Part shown: piece by piece, positions 11,901 to 18,933 of the stretch
How positions within the stretch are numbered: the stretch's first letter is position 1
Layout: every line of letters begins with the position of its first letter
Translations under genes and position numbers: made by a program
From: Desulfocapsa sp.
GTDB taxonomy: Bacteria > Desulfobacterota > Desulfobulbia > Desulfobulbales > Desulfocapsaceae
Direction of reading: 5' to 3'
Assembly: GCA_022712975.1 (NCBI GenBank)
Contig: JAFLJO010000117.1
Location: 1-47,304 of the forward strand
Length of the DNA: 47,304 nucleotides
The notes under the pieces: model-generated
Told to the model about the DNA's origin: nothing
The model's database searches: none
Seen by the model: only the letters and a program-made list of their open reading frames with translations

Positions 11901-13979
11901 CGTTGCCTGTTCAATATGTGCCAACAGCTCTGACTCTTCACCGATCACTAGATTTGAATCGTCAATAATATCATCACTATCACTGTGATCGCTCAAGCTG
12001 AAATCAGCATCTCGGGTTTCGATCACCGTATCAATGCCAGCTCCGCCATCGATAGTATCTTCACTGAGTCCACCGGTGAGCTGGTCATTGCCAGCGCCAC
12101 CGAGCAAAGTATCGACAGCGGCGGTACCGATCAGAACATCATTACCAGCGCCACCCTCAAGCCTAACGCCACCACGGGTAAAGGCAGCAGCATCCAAAAT
12201 ATTTGCGCTATCACCACCCGTTAGCTCGGCTTCTTCAATCCCGCTCAGGCTCGACGTTTGTCCACCAATAACTAAAGCGCTATCGCTCAGAGTTATATTG
12301 GCATCAGCCACGGCAACAACGATATCGTTATCCTCACCGTCAGCATCGCGACCACCATCGATCACATTGGTGCCACTGCCGCCGTTAAGGCGGTCATTGC
12401 CTGTGCCACCACTTAAAGTGTCATTTCCACTACCACCGCTCAGGGTATCATCACCCCCACCGCCGATGAGAGTATCATTTCCAGCACCACCATCGAGGGT
12501 ATCCGCTTCATCACCACCGGTTAAGGTGTCCGCACCAGCGCCACCCATCAGTATGTTTTGAAAACCGTCACCAGTAAGAACATCATCGCCACTGCCACCG
12601 GTCACATGCTGAATCTGGCTGATTCCTGCCGTAGCTGTCGCAGTACCAGCAGCCAAATCAACATTAACGCTGGAGGTAAATGCTGAGTAATCAAGACGAT
12701 TTTCCGCTACACCATTGCTACCGTTGATGGTTCCAGGTAACACCGCACCTCGTTCAAAAACAAAGGTATTGGCACCGGTACTACCAATCAAATTTTCGAC
12801 AGATGAAACAGTCAACTCGGTACTGCCACCAGACAGAGTAACCGAACCGTCGGCAGCAATAGAGTAATTACCATCGCTAATGGTAATAGTGCCATTAGTG
12901 CGGATCACAAACACCAGTTCGCTGTCTAACTGCGAAAAGTCGATAGTATCTTCACCGCTACCACCAACAATCGTGGTTATCTCGGTCGCATCAAGACGGT
13001 TGCCATTATCATCAAGCACGGTAAAAGCATCAGCAGCCGTAAAAGTAAAACTCAGATCGGCAGCTACACCAGAAAAATTGACCGCATCGTTACCACCACT
13101 CTGCATCTGATCGAGAACATCTTCCCCCCAGCCAACGGTTTCACCATCGACAACTGTTTCCTGAAACACAAAGGTATCTGAATCACTGGTACCATTTAGA
13201 GTTTCATCGTCAACAGTGCTGGTAATCTGCGCTAAAGTATGACGATACTCACTGACGTTAACCGCCTGTGCTTCAATTTCACCAGTTTGATACTCAAGCT
13301 GCCAATCACCGGTGGCGCCGGTTACATCATCAGAAGCTGCTACATCGGCTGCCGTTAAAGCCGCTAACGATTGAACAAAATCGATTCCTGCTTCTCCTGC
13401 TGCCAAGTTACAGCCATAAAGGAGAATATCACCATCCTCGGTCAGGACATCGCCCCAAGCGTCCAGTTGAGCACTGTTGCTGGTAAGATTATCGGTTGTT
13501 AGAATGGTGTTGCCAAGGGTTAGCTGAGCGTTTGAACCGTGGGATAAAATATGTAATGCAGAGATATCGGCATAGTTTACTAAAATTTCACTGATCTGAC
13601 TGACACCGTCACGTTCGGCATCCAAGTGATATACGTTAAAGGTAGTATTCTCAGGGTGGGCAGATGCAAGTTGATCTATCAGTGTTTGTGACTCGCTCAG
13701 GGAGGAGTCGACGATAATCAGTTCCGTCAAGCAATCCTGCGCAGTCTCAATAATGGTATCGGGAGTACCACCCGCCAGAGGTTGATTGCCAGCGACAAGA
13801 GTCGGCTCTAATGGTTGTTCAATCGCAGCTGGGATAAGCTCCTGCTGGAGCGCATCGGGTTGTTCAATCCCTAAATCAGCCGACAGCAAAATGCGTGGTT
13901 CCAATGCCTCAAACTGCATCTTGCGGCGTGCTTCAACTGGACGACTTTTTCTGAACTTGTTGCGTAGACGTTTGAGCAT
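1..13979 (-). CDS. Giant LEPR-XLL/DUF4347 RTX-like beta-strand-repeat surface protein (C-terminus beyond the window)
   Basis: One open frame runs from ATG 13979 to the left edge, 4,659 codons without a stop; I checked the frame at about 11.0, 8.0, 6.0, 2.0 and 0 kb. A GAGGAG ribosome-binding site lies 5 nt before the ATG, with a small GGGG/CCCC hairpin just upstream. The N-terminus is basic and contains FEALEPRILLSAD, the LEPR-XLL signature of giant surface proteins. Residues about 85-235 match DUF4347 (HILSHGS, LLYGCNLA). RTX-like GGxGxD stretches follow (about 12.6-8.6 kb), such as GGAGNDTLIGGGGDDTLSGG, which should bind calcium. After that come hundreds of residues of beta-strand repeats (GxxxxGxVxVxxxxxGNVI). 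There is no classical signal peptide, which fits type I secretion through the adjacent TolC. The likely role is an extracellular adhesin or matrix protein; this is inferred. The C-terminal secretion signal is not visible. Confidence 0.9.
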   Translation of the reverse strand, partial: MLKRLRNKFRKSRPVEARRKMQFEALEPRILLSADLGIEQPDALQQELIPAAIEQPLEPTLVAGNQPLAGGTPDTIIETAQDCLTELIIVDSSLSESQTLIDQLASAHPENTTFNVYHLDAERDGVSQISEILVNYADISALHILSHGSNAQLTLGNTILTTDNLTSNSAQLDAWGDVLTEDGDILLYGCNLAAGEAGIDFVQSLAALTAADVAASDDVTGATGDWQLEYQTGEIEAQAVNVSEYRHTLAQITSTVDDETLNGTSDSDTFVFQETVVDGETVGWGEDVLDQMQSGGNDAVNFSGVAADLSFTFTAADAFTVLDDNGNRLDATEITTIVGGSGEDTIDFSQLDSELVFVIRTNGTITISDGNYSIAADGSVTLSGGSTELTVSSVENLIGSTGANTFVFERGAVLPGTINGSNGVAENRLDYSAFTSSVNVDLAAGTATATAGISQIQHVTGGSGDDVLTGDGFQNILMGGAGADTLTGGDEADTLDGGAGNDTLIGGGGDDTLSGGSGNDTLSGGTGNDRLNGGSGTNVIDGGRDADGEDNDIVVAVADANITLSDSALVIGGQTSSLSGIEEAELTGGDSANILDAAAFTRGGVRLEGGAGNDVLIGTAAVDTLLGGAGNDQLTGGLSEDTIDGGAGIDTVIETRDADFSLSDHSDSDDIIDDSNLVIGEESELLAHIEQATLTAGNSDTVFNVTDFTLGAVALSGAAGSNSLDYSYSAGEMTYSFSSLTDLIAVDSDYGNPIAATEITTIVGGSGIDVLDFSALSANLIFVIRADGTVSISDGDYTIEADGSVTLSGGSTVVTAREINGLVGGSGDTRFVFEDEAVFAGTFDGGAAGTNLLDYSAFSDLNVYVNMLVGDSDGTTGSASNTDGISRIHNVITSSGNDEIIGSDEANVIITGAGADTISGGGGDDVIDAGAGDDSLAGGDGSDQLIGGAGTDILEEKLDATSMILEDNTLTTAIHDDALVTTVVGGVTSVDILSGIEQAILTGGDGANLLDASGFTLGSVALYGEAGDDELIGGSGDDYLSGGAGDDTISGGGGIDTLIEVRDSDFVLTNSQLTVGSETDTLAGITHAELTGGDSDNTIDASAFSAGNVILDGRAGDDILRGGSGDDLLTGGAGVDQLYGNAGIDMIAESEDSRFILTDSSLDMGEGNNEEVTLALDSAVTGGTFTLTYAGETTTSIAYDANAQTLEQTLSQLDSLTSQDISVSRERVAVELTTALVDLNDGSGVAVTAIGTNDLSITLSDGITVIEVDLGGATTLQDILDLLSADDRLTAELNAAGTAINITDSQDDGSDIIITALNDSIAADDLGILGKGDGTIYEGSVLTDQFGPWIITFTVNKAGMDVDEITGTSSLTGGSMTVTTIAGSEGINSLDSIEVAELVGGLSGNIMDAGAFSGSAILAGGAGDDILTGGSGDDELYGDSGFDTLSGGLGDDLIDGGEDEDLLFETRNADTITLSNTQLTFVTGSTTETDSLSGIEVAQLTGGDDDNVIDTSAFTGLSADTSRLSLNNGNGVDSSGITSSSLSGLEDSTLLSSLNDGAGVATVSGSTDIQITLTDGTVVAIDLSNAETIQDVIDLIQFADSDLTAVLNVAGNGLTLSDVAVGSGDLTVVALNGSQAAANLGIIGTGSGATLAGTPFVSVAGDVRVTLSDGSVVDVVLSYAVTVQDILDAFTAAAENLSAELNGDGTGINLIDASAGTGTVRVQALNGAGAVADLGLSGGAASTTGILGEVLVAGYVILAGGVGDDTLTGGGGDDILTGGSGHDSIAGGDGSDQLQEESSGDFDLGDSSLVIALGATIYSDTLFNIEHVVLTGTDAAQTIDAADFSGSTTLISGGGADSMFGGSGNDAFRVDIADLDADSDGAVDADEQVAIDLGGGTDNELVILGTGGTILQSDLDWINFADTAGLTLTFEEEGTLTVASGFDFDTASLAGVDVVFRGSTVEILTGATIRTDTASQAGDITIEGKNILIDGGVVISALSTGMADPNYDGAINILASDLFKDFTAIGFANVDYNEATINIGAATIQGGDVTIKATAEAAKYDIDFGESWIGDTLAGLAGTVLKGLEGFSLIAGVSVATSRATINISDAAIIEAHNLIVHSDATTLAKAAPKSLFLGVGVGVVTTVSEVTIAGSLTATGDMTVRATADNIVNVKGNGSKSFAMGVAVSVVDSDVTANVTSDASLTVGGNLYVMADSIDRNNTSAESETGDKGKVGIAVAISVEDGNTLAYLDGTADVAGNISVVAVQTKEDVAGKKMLIIPADENGVSAEAGVEPEGKISKFKDKIKTKVLDATGVSKITKKVQDSVTESLKKNDTIKKIMESPVTNTYDIGAALAVSVDTNTAVARIGDGVNSADIEADGSISVLASTSNRPAIVAQSSVENDATGVDDKDPKDAKFGGSVAIAVGVYNDNADAYISNQAAVDSAGALTVQAATLNQIDPAGLWGANLITPLLNSNTHATHNTNTVGLVTVKNGETVAITDNHVGEGMVGNWYEYVGSQPEKDFDLTVADFTDENQWEDKGSPIASIGLDYVANLMTYMNGNFGLVDSLVDSYTSAKADGQKLALAGALTVMVNNHDATATIKSGAQINQNNTGTDGTDFQTGDRDVVVEAASVNHIISLVGNFSFDITSFGGGTKSADGGSAAGASLGLFLYNNNVAATIEEGVSLYADSLEVDANNENIAVLALISGGSADSVAFNGAFGANVINNSTIAQIDNGATIVVGHGAVGDTDANGASIFVDATDNSYLITVAGGVAKSGSVGVGVSLAVNVSVRDTQALIGDETGAEVASGTITTTGDIRISAENGGFIGSFAVAGALVSAGTTETEGGSDSDPAVTPFSGTGGTQGSDGSSKSDTDLLNWQTRMSSLLTEMKASGKVTDNASSVGDAVEQVKKTTGKSKSGYGISGAFTVNVAHDNAQAYVQNVTSLTGNDLVIEALDGTLVCSLAGSVSLAKTEKDATAVGIAGAAAINIITGTTAAYIDGAGLSLNGLVEQAVRTGFVASMAAGAGGAKGKKGFAVGGSLAFTYSGTTTETALRNSTGTVSGDILLDARDSTTIIQVAGAAGVGGKAGVGAAIAFADITNTVLTQIEDVSAFTYGGDITLNALSDSLLVTAVAGVGVATGGGGEKGYGVGGTIAVNIISNTVKASIVDSTLTAETGAVGDVTLLADDSSSVYSFAGGFAYGKTAGIGFAFALTLLDNDVVACIEGSTLDVGGDLRVEAEENGILVTVAVGGAGAGKLAVGGAIAVNIVANTIDAHIGASVDADTSLVTASDIDVTGTVDIVANDSLVSVATAGGLAVSKKGAVGAGIAVNLMFNNTSAVINSSTVKTDSTLNLQATSNETLVTVAIGGAGAGKFAVGGAISVNDVNNAIAAKITNSHNLSSNTATGVHVDATGDIALSASDSSTVVTIAGGFAGAGKTGIGASSSTVYMGNSITANIDNMTVNTDADLTLQAGFVSSVDPDALNGINNNLIGVDLDDVSGGQIVNLAVGGAGAGKIAGGVGIAVSIIDNDVTSSITNGAVVTAENNVTLAAADRAVIDSLAFGGAGAGKVAGGGAIAANVITNNITTLISDSTVTATTGDVVLESLSSALIRTLGMGVSGAGSFAVSVSVLGNVITNNVSATISGSTIFAGNDVRISAADQAPIALPDWMLTAEQQQDVDTALDGSPIALDANILALQVSVAGSGKVAVGVSLMGNVITNTVETKIDNSTVLAGVTWDGSVDGDDDPIVTVVNTEADVVLTTLSDAGIIALSVGVAAAGNVGVQASGFGNEITNHISASVIGDSTVISGGLIDLTASDESQIRALGLSIAASGSVAVSVLIGANVIANNVNTLISSSTVTSGDTLSLTASNEANILSFTGGIAASGSVAVNTSFSGNVVTNRTRAIIEADSNIDAAGAIALSATDTSNIDSLAFGVSGAGSVAVGVALSTNVIVNTVETRISDTDLDGGSSLDLTSASSAGIHALALGVSGSGTVAVQVTAMGNVVTNDVIAIIDDHSFVDTVSNITLTASDDDPSVIPNWMVPADQSAEFNKALDGSPIDLDGNILAIMISVAGSGAVAVNGAFSGNVITNDISASIAASTVTSSAGDVVIDADSSAGIMALTIGVAASGAVAVNATAFGNVIANSVDALIKESSTVTADGLVKVAAKDVSTIRSLGISVAGSGGVSVGILAGANVVANTVAAKIDASNVTSGATLDVTALSNSNIVALSGGVAAGTVGVLVSFTGNIITGVTTAEISSGSVIDAGGAMTISSTNHSSIDALAFGVAAGGVGVGVALSANVIVNTTEALISGSTITSSSSLSVLSTSSQIIRSLAVNVGAGGVAVNASVLGNVITSSNRATIENSVVTTVGNISVSAQDLAPNVIPDWLIPDQYKDDLDSVLNDSPVSLEGNILSATVNVAGGGVAVNVALVGNLIVNTTQALIDHSTVTSTNGNIAVTSTSDAGIMSLNVGVAGGGVAVNVVGYGNNIVNLVRSSVERGSDIDAGGSVAISAVNTSTIRALGIGVAAGPVAVGVMAAGNLIVNTVDAKVDASEVTSGTTLDITANSDANIMALTGGVSAGAVGVHVAFSGNMITSFSTAEVINGSTLEAVGALAIRSTNSSTIDALSFGVAAGGVGVGVALSANVIISTTEALVSD
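8740..10290 (-). repeat. Three flagellin-hook-IN-like modules within the giant protein
   Basis: Three related segments lie at roughly 9960-10290, 9040-9310 and 8740-9000. Each has a core such as DLSITLSDGITVIEVDLGG, DIQITLTDGTVVAIDLSN or DVRVTLSDGSVVDVVLSY. Each core is followed by T(L/I/V)QDIxDxx, LxAxLNxxGxxxxxxD and xVxALNxxxAAxxLGIxG. This layout resembles the Flagellin_IN motif found in flagellar hook-associated proteins, but the assignment is by pattern only. The modules alternate with RTX-like GGxGDD stretches. Confidence 0.5.
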
Positions 13980-14049
13980 ATCGTCTCCTCGGGGAACCCC
14001 CTAGTTGCCGAACATGGTCTGATTTTGGATAAATTTTTTATTTGAACGA

Positions 14050-15429
14050 CTAACTTGACTGAACAAACCATTGATCAAGCTCAAGCAGGTCATCCCCATT
14101 TAAGGTTCCAACTGCAAGCTTAAGCTTTAACGTATTGAGAATATAATCGTAGCGTGCTTGGGAAAAATCGATCCTCGCCAGAGACAAATCCCGTTCGGCA
14201 TCCAATACCGTCAGGCTGGTATAAAGTCCCGACATAAAGCCCTCTTGTTTAGCGTCAAGAGCTAACTGGCTTGAAACTACCGATTGCTGTAATGCTTCAA
14301 TTCGACTAAGGGCACTGTTTACCCCGAGATAGGCGGCACGAATATTACGGATGACGCTGCGCTGCTCTCTAACAAGGGTCTGCTGGGCGATGGAAACCTG
14401 GTGTCTGGCGACACGGGCACGGGAGCTGACCGCTCCTCCCTGATAGAGGGGAAGATTGAATTGCAACATGATTTCACTAGTTTCGACCTCACTGCCACCA
14501 CCAAACAAACTACCGGAGGTATCTTCATTATGGTAACGACCTACCAAGTCAAGAGTTGGGTAGTGACCAGATTTTTGTCTGGCTACCTCTTTAGTGGCTA
14601 TTTCTACTGTCCGTTGCTGGAGTGCAATTGCCGGGTTCTGTCCTAAGGCGGCATCAGTCCAGATATCAAGGTCGGCTGGCTCAGGATTCAGTAAGGGAAT
14701 TTCACTACGGAGAAGGCTGAGATCAGGAATGCTTACACCGGTCACCTCCTCTAAAGCTTGAAAGGCATCATCCAGTTGATTTTGTGCATCTGTCGTTTCT
14801 GCACTAGTCGTGGCTTGCCGAGCCTTGACATCATGCAAGTCGGTTATTGGAATCAATCCCATCTCATAACGACCACTGGCAAGTTCAAAGTGCTTTTCCA
14901 CTGCTAATTGTTCCGCTTTGGCAAAGCTGAGTTGATCTTGTGCGGAAAGAGCTTTGAGATACAGGACAGCAACGCGAACAACTAGTTCTTGTTGCGCCAA
15001 TACATATTCAATTTCGGCTTTTTGTATTTCTAATTTAGATTGTCTATAACCGACAATGGCATCCCAATGAAATATTGGCTGAGTCAAGGTTAAACTATAG
15101 AAAGTAGTATTGAAATCGGTTTTACCACTACCGTATACGGTATTATCACTGCTGATGATATCTTGTCCGATCTGCCGATATTCAGCGGCAGCAACCAGTT
15201 TTGGCAATAACAGGGAAAGAGCTTGTTTGCGACTCTCATTGATTACCAAGGTTTGTAAATGCGCAGTATTGAAGGTTGGATCATTTTTCTCGGCAATACG
15301 ATAGATATCAACCAAACCGGTAGCCAACACCGAACTGGTACCTCCACCACTTAAAACTAGCAACAGCGATATTAAACCCAATCTAGTGTAAACTTTCGAA
15401 CAAAGCCAATTAACACCACTACTTACCAT
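14050..15429 (-). CDS. TolC-family outer-membrane channel (type I secretion)
   Basis: The 459-residue protein has the length and layout of a TolC-type outer-membrane efflux protein: a two-fold repeat of coiled-coil helices and short strands, with heptad-like stretches and motifs such as LTLTQPIFHWDA and LQFNLPLYQGGAVSSRARVA. The N-terminus is a signal peptide: a positively charged start, the core LGLISLLLVLSGG, and a likely cut after VLA. I prefer ATG 15429 to the in-frame TTG at 15432 because AGAGGTGG sits at normal spacing. About 70 bp separates it from the giant gene downstream on the same strand, so it is probably the export channel for that protein. No inner-membrane ABC transporter or HlyD-type adaptor is seen in the window; they may lie beyond the left edge. 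Confidence 0.9.
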   Translation of the reverse strand: MVSSGVNWLCSKVYTRLGLISLLLVLSGGGTSSVLATGLVDIYRIAEKNDPTFNTAHLQTLVINESRKQALSLLLPKLVAAAEYRQIGQDIISSDNTVYGSGKTDFNTTFYSLTLTQPIFHWDAIVGYRQSKLEIQKAEIEYVLAQQELVVRVAVLYLKALSAQDQLSFAKAEQLAVEKHFELASGRYEMGLIPITDLHDVKARQATTSAETTDAQNQLDDAFQALEEVTGVSIPDLSLLRSEIPLLNPEPADLDIWTDAALGQNPAIALQQRTVEIATKEVARQKSGHYPTLDLVGRYHNEDTSGSLFGGGSEVETSEIMLQFNLPLYQGGAVSSRARVARHQVSIAQQTLVREQRSVIRNIRAAYLGVNSALSRIEALQQSVVSSQLALDAKQEGFMSGLYTSLTVLDAERDLSLARIDFSQARYDYILNTLKLKLAVGTLNGDDLLELDQWFVQSS

Positions 15430-15432
15430 CAA

Positions 15433-16007
15433 GCCACCTCTTCTATATTAATAACTCAATTTTCACAGCTTAAGGAACCTATTAAAATTATATCTATACA
15501 GTAAAAAAAAAGCAACAGCAAATACGCGTAACAATTTTTCACTTCAGACGCTACAGTTAATTTGATGGAAACGTACCCAGGGTAAATTGCGCAGACGCTG
15601 ATTGTCGCTCCACCCAATTCAGTTGTCGCAAACTGAGATAGGTTTTGCAGCACCAGCAAGAAGAACGCACGCCAACATTTCTCTCTTTGTAGATCTCACA
15701 AAATATCTGACACATTTACCCTACAATGTTGGCGTTTGAATGCGTTTGACTTTATTGCGAAAAACATTTTTTAGAGATCTCCTTGTAGCCCATGTTTAGG
15801 TGAGAAAAAATCTTTGTGCGTCACAGCTGCCAGGAACCAGAAGACAATTCTTCGGTGACATGCGTGTGCTCGCGTTAAAACAAAGTTACCGTGATGAAAT
15901 CATATATTTACTTGCACAATCTACGCACAATTGATGCGCAATTTATTGCGGTTTTGGCTGTAATGTGGTTTAGTGCCTTACTTACTGTTCACCAGTGTTA
16001 GTGTGTT
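15433..16007. other. Divergent intergenic region, no gene recognised
   Basis: This 575-bp stretch separates the minus-strand tolC-like gene from the plus-strand hydrogenase island. Apart from the candidate tolC promoter it holds an 11-bp perfect inverted repeat, ACGCCAACATT (15669-15679) and AATGTTGGCGT (15725-15735), separated by 45 nt. A minus-strand open frame at 15456-15659 shows no recognisable domain and overlaps the promoter. I see no convincing promoter for the plus strand. Confidence 0.5.
15487..15515 (-). promoter_or_regulatory. Candidate sigma70 promoter for the tolC/giant-protein operon
   Basis: On the minus strand, TTGCTT (15515-15510) is separated by 17 nt from a perfect TATAAT (15492-15487). 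Transcription would start near 15480, giving a leader of about 50 nt before the tolC-like start. This is a consensus match only. Confidence 0.4.
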
Positions 16008-16247
16008 ATGATGAGAAGGACATACAATATTATCATTGTCGGAACCAACATCAGCAGTCTCAGTCCTGCTAGGTTTCTTCCGCAGCAAAATCCAGACAGC
16101 ATTATTCAACTAACCGAAAAACAGAAACTGGCTGGAAGCCATCGCCATCCCGAACGACTTGAGATGGATAAAAACGCTCTTGTTGACCACACACTCAAGG
16201 ACATAACGCAACTGCTACCGCCCTCACGGGAACCAATTTATTTCTGA
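16008..16247 (+). pseudogene. Remnant of an FAD-binding amine-oxidase-like flavoprotein N-terminus (left copy)
   Basis: The 79-codon frame begins like a FAD/NAD Rossmann fold: NIIIVGTNISSLSPARFL, where families such as protoporphyrinogen oxidase or phytoene desaturase have IIIVGAGISGLSAAxFL. This is followed by a stretch like the second strand of the fold (IIQLTEKQKLAG for xxLLEKxxxLGG). The GxGxxG loop is destroyed (GTNISS) and nothing of the rest of the enzyme follows. A similar fragment lies at 29740-29970. Its stop codon overlaps the hypF start (TGATG), so it may still be translated and coupled to hypF. I call it a remnant but cannot exclude a short functional leader peptide. Confidence 0.55.
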
Positions 16248-18637
16248 TGCACAATCTCTCCAGTAATCAGTCACAGGTAACAGCCAGTACGTCCAAAACC
16301 AGCCATTTGCATATAAATGTCATGGGAATTGTTCAGGGAGTTGGCTTCAGACCCTTTGTTTACAAACTTGCCAGAAAACTCGGCTTGACCGGCAATGTCG
16401 CTAATACCGGAGATGGGGTAAAAATCCAGATTTCCGGACATGCTGCTGATATTGAAACATTTTTAGACACGCTCAAAACAGACCCTCCTCCTTTAGCGCG
16501 AATTTTTGAAATACAGTTTACAGCAGTACAGGAAACAAAAGTCGCCGATGATTTCACCATTGTGCCCAGCAATGACAGCGGAATCAAATCCACCCTGATC
16601 TCACCTGATATTGCAACCTGTGAAGATTGCATAAATGACATTTCATCTCCTGAAAACCACAGATTTCACTACCCTTTCACCAACTGTACCAACTGTGGGC
16701 CAAGAATGACCATCATCAGGGGAATCCCCTATGACCGGACAAAGACATCCATGGCAGTTTTCCCCATGTGCCCCTCATGTCTGAAAGAGTACCACGATCC
16801 GTCTGACCGCAGGTTCCATGCCCAACCAAATGCATGTCCGGCATGCGGGCCTGTACTTAGCTGGCACGACAATCAGGGAACAAAAATAAGCGATACAAAC
16901 GAAGAATGTTTAAAGGCTTGTTCCAGAGCATTGCAACAGGGAGCCATTGTTGCAATAAAGGGACTTGGCGGATTTCACCTAGCCGTGGATGCCACTTCAA
17001 ACAAAGCAGTACAGCGGCTGCGTGAAAACAAACATCGATATACCAAGCCGCTGGCCGTTATGGTTGCAAATATTACAACGGCTGAAAAAATTTGTCAGCT
17101 AAATGACAAGGAACGTGAGTTACTCCTGTCCAAAGAGAGGCCAATCGTTCTTGTATTGAAGAAACAGTCCTATTTAAGCGACAAACTCTCCCCACGTATT
17201 CGTGAGATCGGTATAATGCTGGCCTATACTCCTCTCCACCATCTGCTCTTTGCTATGGAGGGGTGTCCTGAAATTCTGGTTATGACATCGGGCAACCTCA
17301 GTGGCGAACCCATCTGTACTGATAATAGAGCAGCCTTACAGAAACTTGCTACCATTGCAGATTACTTCCTGCTTCACAATCGGGACATTGTGACCAGAGT
17401 CGATGATTCCGTTGTTCGTATTGTTCGGGGCCGGCTTCAGATGATCCGCCGTTCCCGTGGCTACGCACCTGTCCCTTTGTCTGTACCGGGTCTTAAACAA
17501 TCTGTACTTGCCTGCGGTGCTGAACAGAAAAACACTTTCTGCCTGTCCCGCAACGGTCAATTCTTTCTCAGTCAGCATATCGGCGACCTCAAAGGACCTG
17601 ATACCATAGATTTCTTTGAAGAGTCGCTGGACTACATGAAATCTATTCTTGACATTTCTCCTGAACAGATCGTCTGTGACTTGCATCCCGATTATCTCAG
17701 CAGCCGATATGCAGCAGCATCATCATCATCTTTACCTGGTCTTAACGTTCAGCACCATCATGCCCATGCAGCAGCAATCATGGCTGAACACAATCTGTCG
17801 GAAGGGCTGGCTGTTATCTTTGACGGGGCGGGATTAGGTGATGATGGTACAGTGTGGGGCGGAGAGATCCTCCATGTAGTGGGAACGGTTTACGAAAGGG
17901 TAGGACATCTTGCTCCCCTTATGCTGCCTGGTGGAGATCGTGCTACACATGAGATCTGGCGAATGGGACTGGCATTCCTTTCAGCCGGTGGTTTTGATAT
18001 CTCAAAAATGACAGCACTGCCTTCGACACTTCGGGATATACCGGCTGAGTCTCTGCCTGGTATTGCCATGATTATGGAGAAGAAAATCAACACTCCGCTT
18101 ACCTCAAGTGTAGGTCGGCTATTTGATGCAGTGTCTTCTTTGTTGGACATTCGACAGGAGGTTGATTTTGAGGGTCAGGCCGCCATGGAACTTGAGACTC
18201 TGGCCTGGACAGCACATGAAAGCAAGGGCTTCATGCCGGATGGTGACCGCTATATCGGCACAATCGTATGGGAGAACCAACAATGGCTGCTGGATTTGAA
18301 ACCGTTGTTACTCTGGTTACTGGCAGATCTAAAAAACGGAACTCCTGTTGCTGCTATTGCCCTGTTCTTTCATCTCTGGCTGGTTCGATCAACCCACAAA
18401 GCCTTAATGCAGCTCTTTGGCAAACGATACCCCACCCAAAACATTATACTTGGCGGTGGATGTTTTCAGAACAGAATGCTTCTGGAATTTCTTGCTGAAA
18501 GACTCGAAAAAAATGATTTTAATGTGTACACTGGTGAGCAGGTACCGGTTAATGACGGCGGTATTTCTCTTGGGCAGGCCTGCATAGCTGTCCGGCAAAC
18601 AGAAAATTCGGTTCAGAAGCCGAATAATACCAATTAA
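16247..18637 (+). CDS. hypF: [NiFe] hydrogenase maturation protein HypF (carbamoyltransferase)
   Basis: HypF converts carbamoyl phosphate to a carbamoyl-adenylate and transfers it to the C-terminal cysteine of HypE, the first step in making the cyanide ligands of the active-site iron. The 796-residue protein shows the family domains in order. The acylphosphatase domain (about 20-105) has GIVQGVGFRPF. A zinc region has four CxxC pairs (C125/128, C147/150, C175/178, C197/200). A YrdC-like domain follows, and then a Kae1-like carbamoyltransferase with the His-rich NVQHHHAHAAA and late glycine-rich ILGGGCFQN. Length is slightly above the usual 750-780 because of about 20 extra N-terminal residues. 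The ATG overlaps the preceding stop (TGATG). It opens the hyp operon; hypC follows after 23 bp. Confidence 0.97.
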   Translation: MHNLSSNQSQVTASTSKTSHLHINVMGIVQGVGFRPFVYKLARKLGLTGNVANTGDGVKIQISGHAADIETFLDTLKTDPPPLARIFEIQFTAVQETKVADDFTIVPSNDSGIKSTLISPDIATCEDCINDISSPENHRFHYPFTNCTNCGPRMTIIRGIPYDRTKTSMAVFPMCPSCLKEYHDPSDRRFHAQPNACPACGPVLSWHDNQGTKISDTNEECLKACSRALQQGAIVAIKGLGGFHLAVDATSNKAVQRLRENKHRYTKPLAVMVANITTAEKICQLNDKERELLLSKERPIVLVLKKQSYLSDKLSPRIREIGIMLAYTPLHHLLFAMEGCPEILVMTSGNLSGEPICTDNRAALQKLATIADYFLLHNRDIVTRVDDSVVRIVRGRLQMIRRSRGYAPVPLSVPGLKQSVLACGAEQKNTFCLSRNGQFFLSQHIGDLKGPDTIDFFEESLDYMKSILDISPEQIVCDLHPDYLSSRYAAASSSSLPGLNVQHHHAHAAAIMAEHNLSEGLAVIFDGAGLGDDGTVWGGEILHVVGTVYERVGHLAPLMLPGGDRATHEIWRMGLAFLSAGGFDISKMTALPSTLRDIPAESLPGIAMIMEKKINTPLTSSVGRLFDAVSSLLDIRQEVDFEGQAAMELETLAWTAHESKGFMPDGDRYIGTIVWENQQWLLDLKPLLLWLLADLKNGTPVAAIALFFHLWLVRSTHKALMQLFGKRYPTQNIILGGGCFQNRMLLEFLAERLEKNDFNVYTGEQVPVNDGGISLGQACIAVRQTENSVQKPNNTN

Positions 18638-18660
18638 ACAAATGACAAAAGAGGAAAATT

Positions 18661-18933
18661 ATGTGTCTTGCCATACCCATGCGGGTCATAGAAGTCAAGG
18701 GCGTCAGTGATGATCTGCTAAATCCGCAGATCGCAACAGTTGAAACCGATGGAATACGAAAAGAGATCCGTCTGGATCTGGTAGACAAGTTGCCGGAGAT
18801 TGGCGACTATTTAATCATCCATGCGGGATTTGCCGTAAACTGTCTGGATGCAGAGAATGCTGAAATCAATCTGCGACTATTGCGTGAACTCGCTGCAGGT
18901 ATGGACGAATCTACAGACGGGAACAGGACATGA
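18661..18933 (+). CDS. hypC: Hydrogenase maturation chaperone HypC
   Basis: This 90-residue protein begins with the invariant MCLAIPM motif. Its Cys2 and a conserved histidine (in LIIHAGFAV) hold the iron while HypD builds the Fe(CN)2CO unit and then deliver it to the large-subunit precursor. The length is typical for the family. GAGGAAA precedes the ATG at good spacing. The last four bases overlap the hypD start (ATGA), which indicates translational coupling with its partner. Confidence 0.96.
   Translation: MCLAIPMRVIEVKGVSDDLLNPQIATVETDGIRKEIRLDLVDKLPEIGDYLIIHAGFAVNCLDAENAEINLRLLRELAAGMDESTDGNRT

Noticed and set aside
25..12561. Long plus-strand open frames in the first 13 kb (for example 655-1929 and 3010-3756)
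   Set aside because: They are antisense to one continuous minus-strand frame; the repetitive Gly/Ala/Val/Thr codons of that gene happen to give few stops on the other strand.
15456..15659. 67-aa minus-strand frame upstream of tolC
   Set aside because: No recognisable domain, overlaps the candidate promoter, and no ribosome-binding site is evident.
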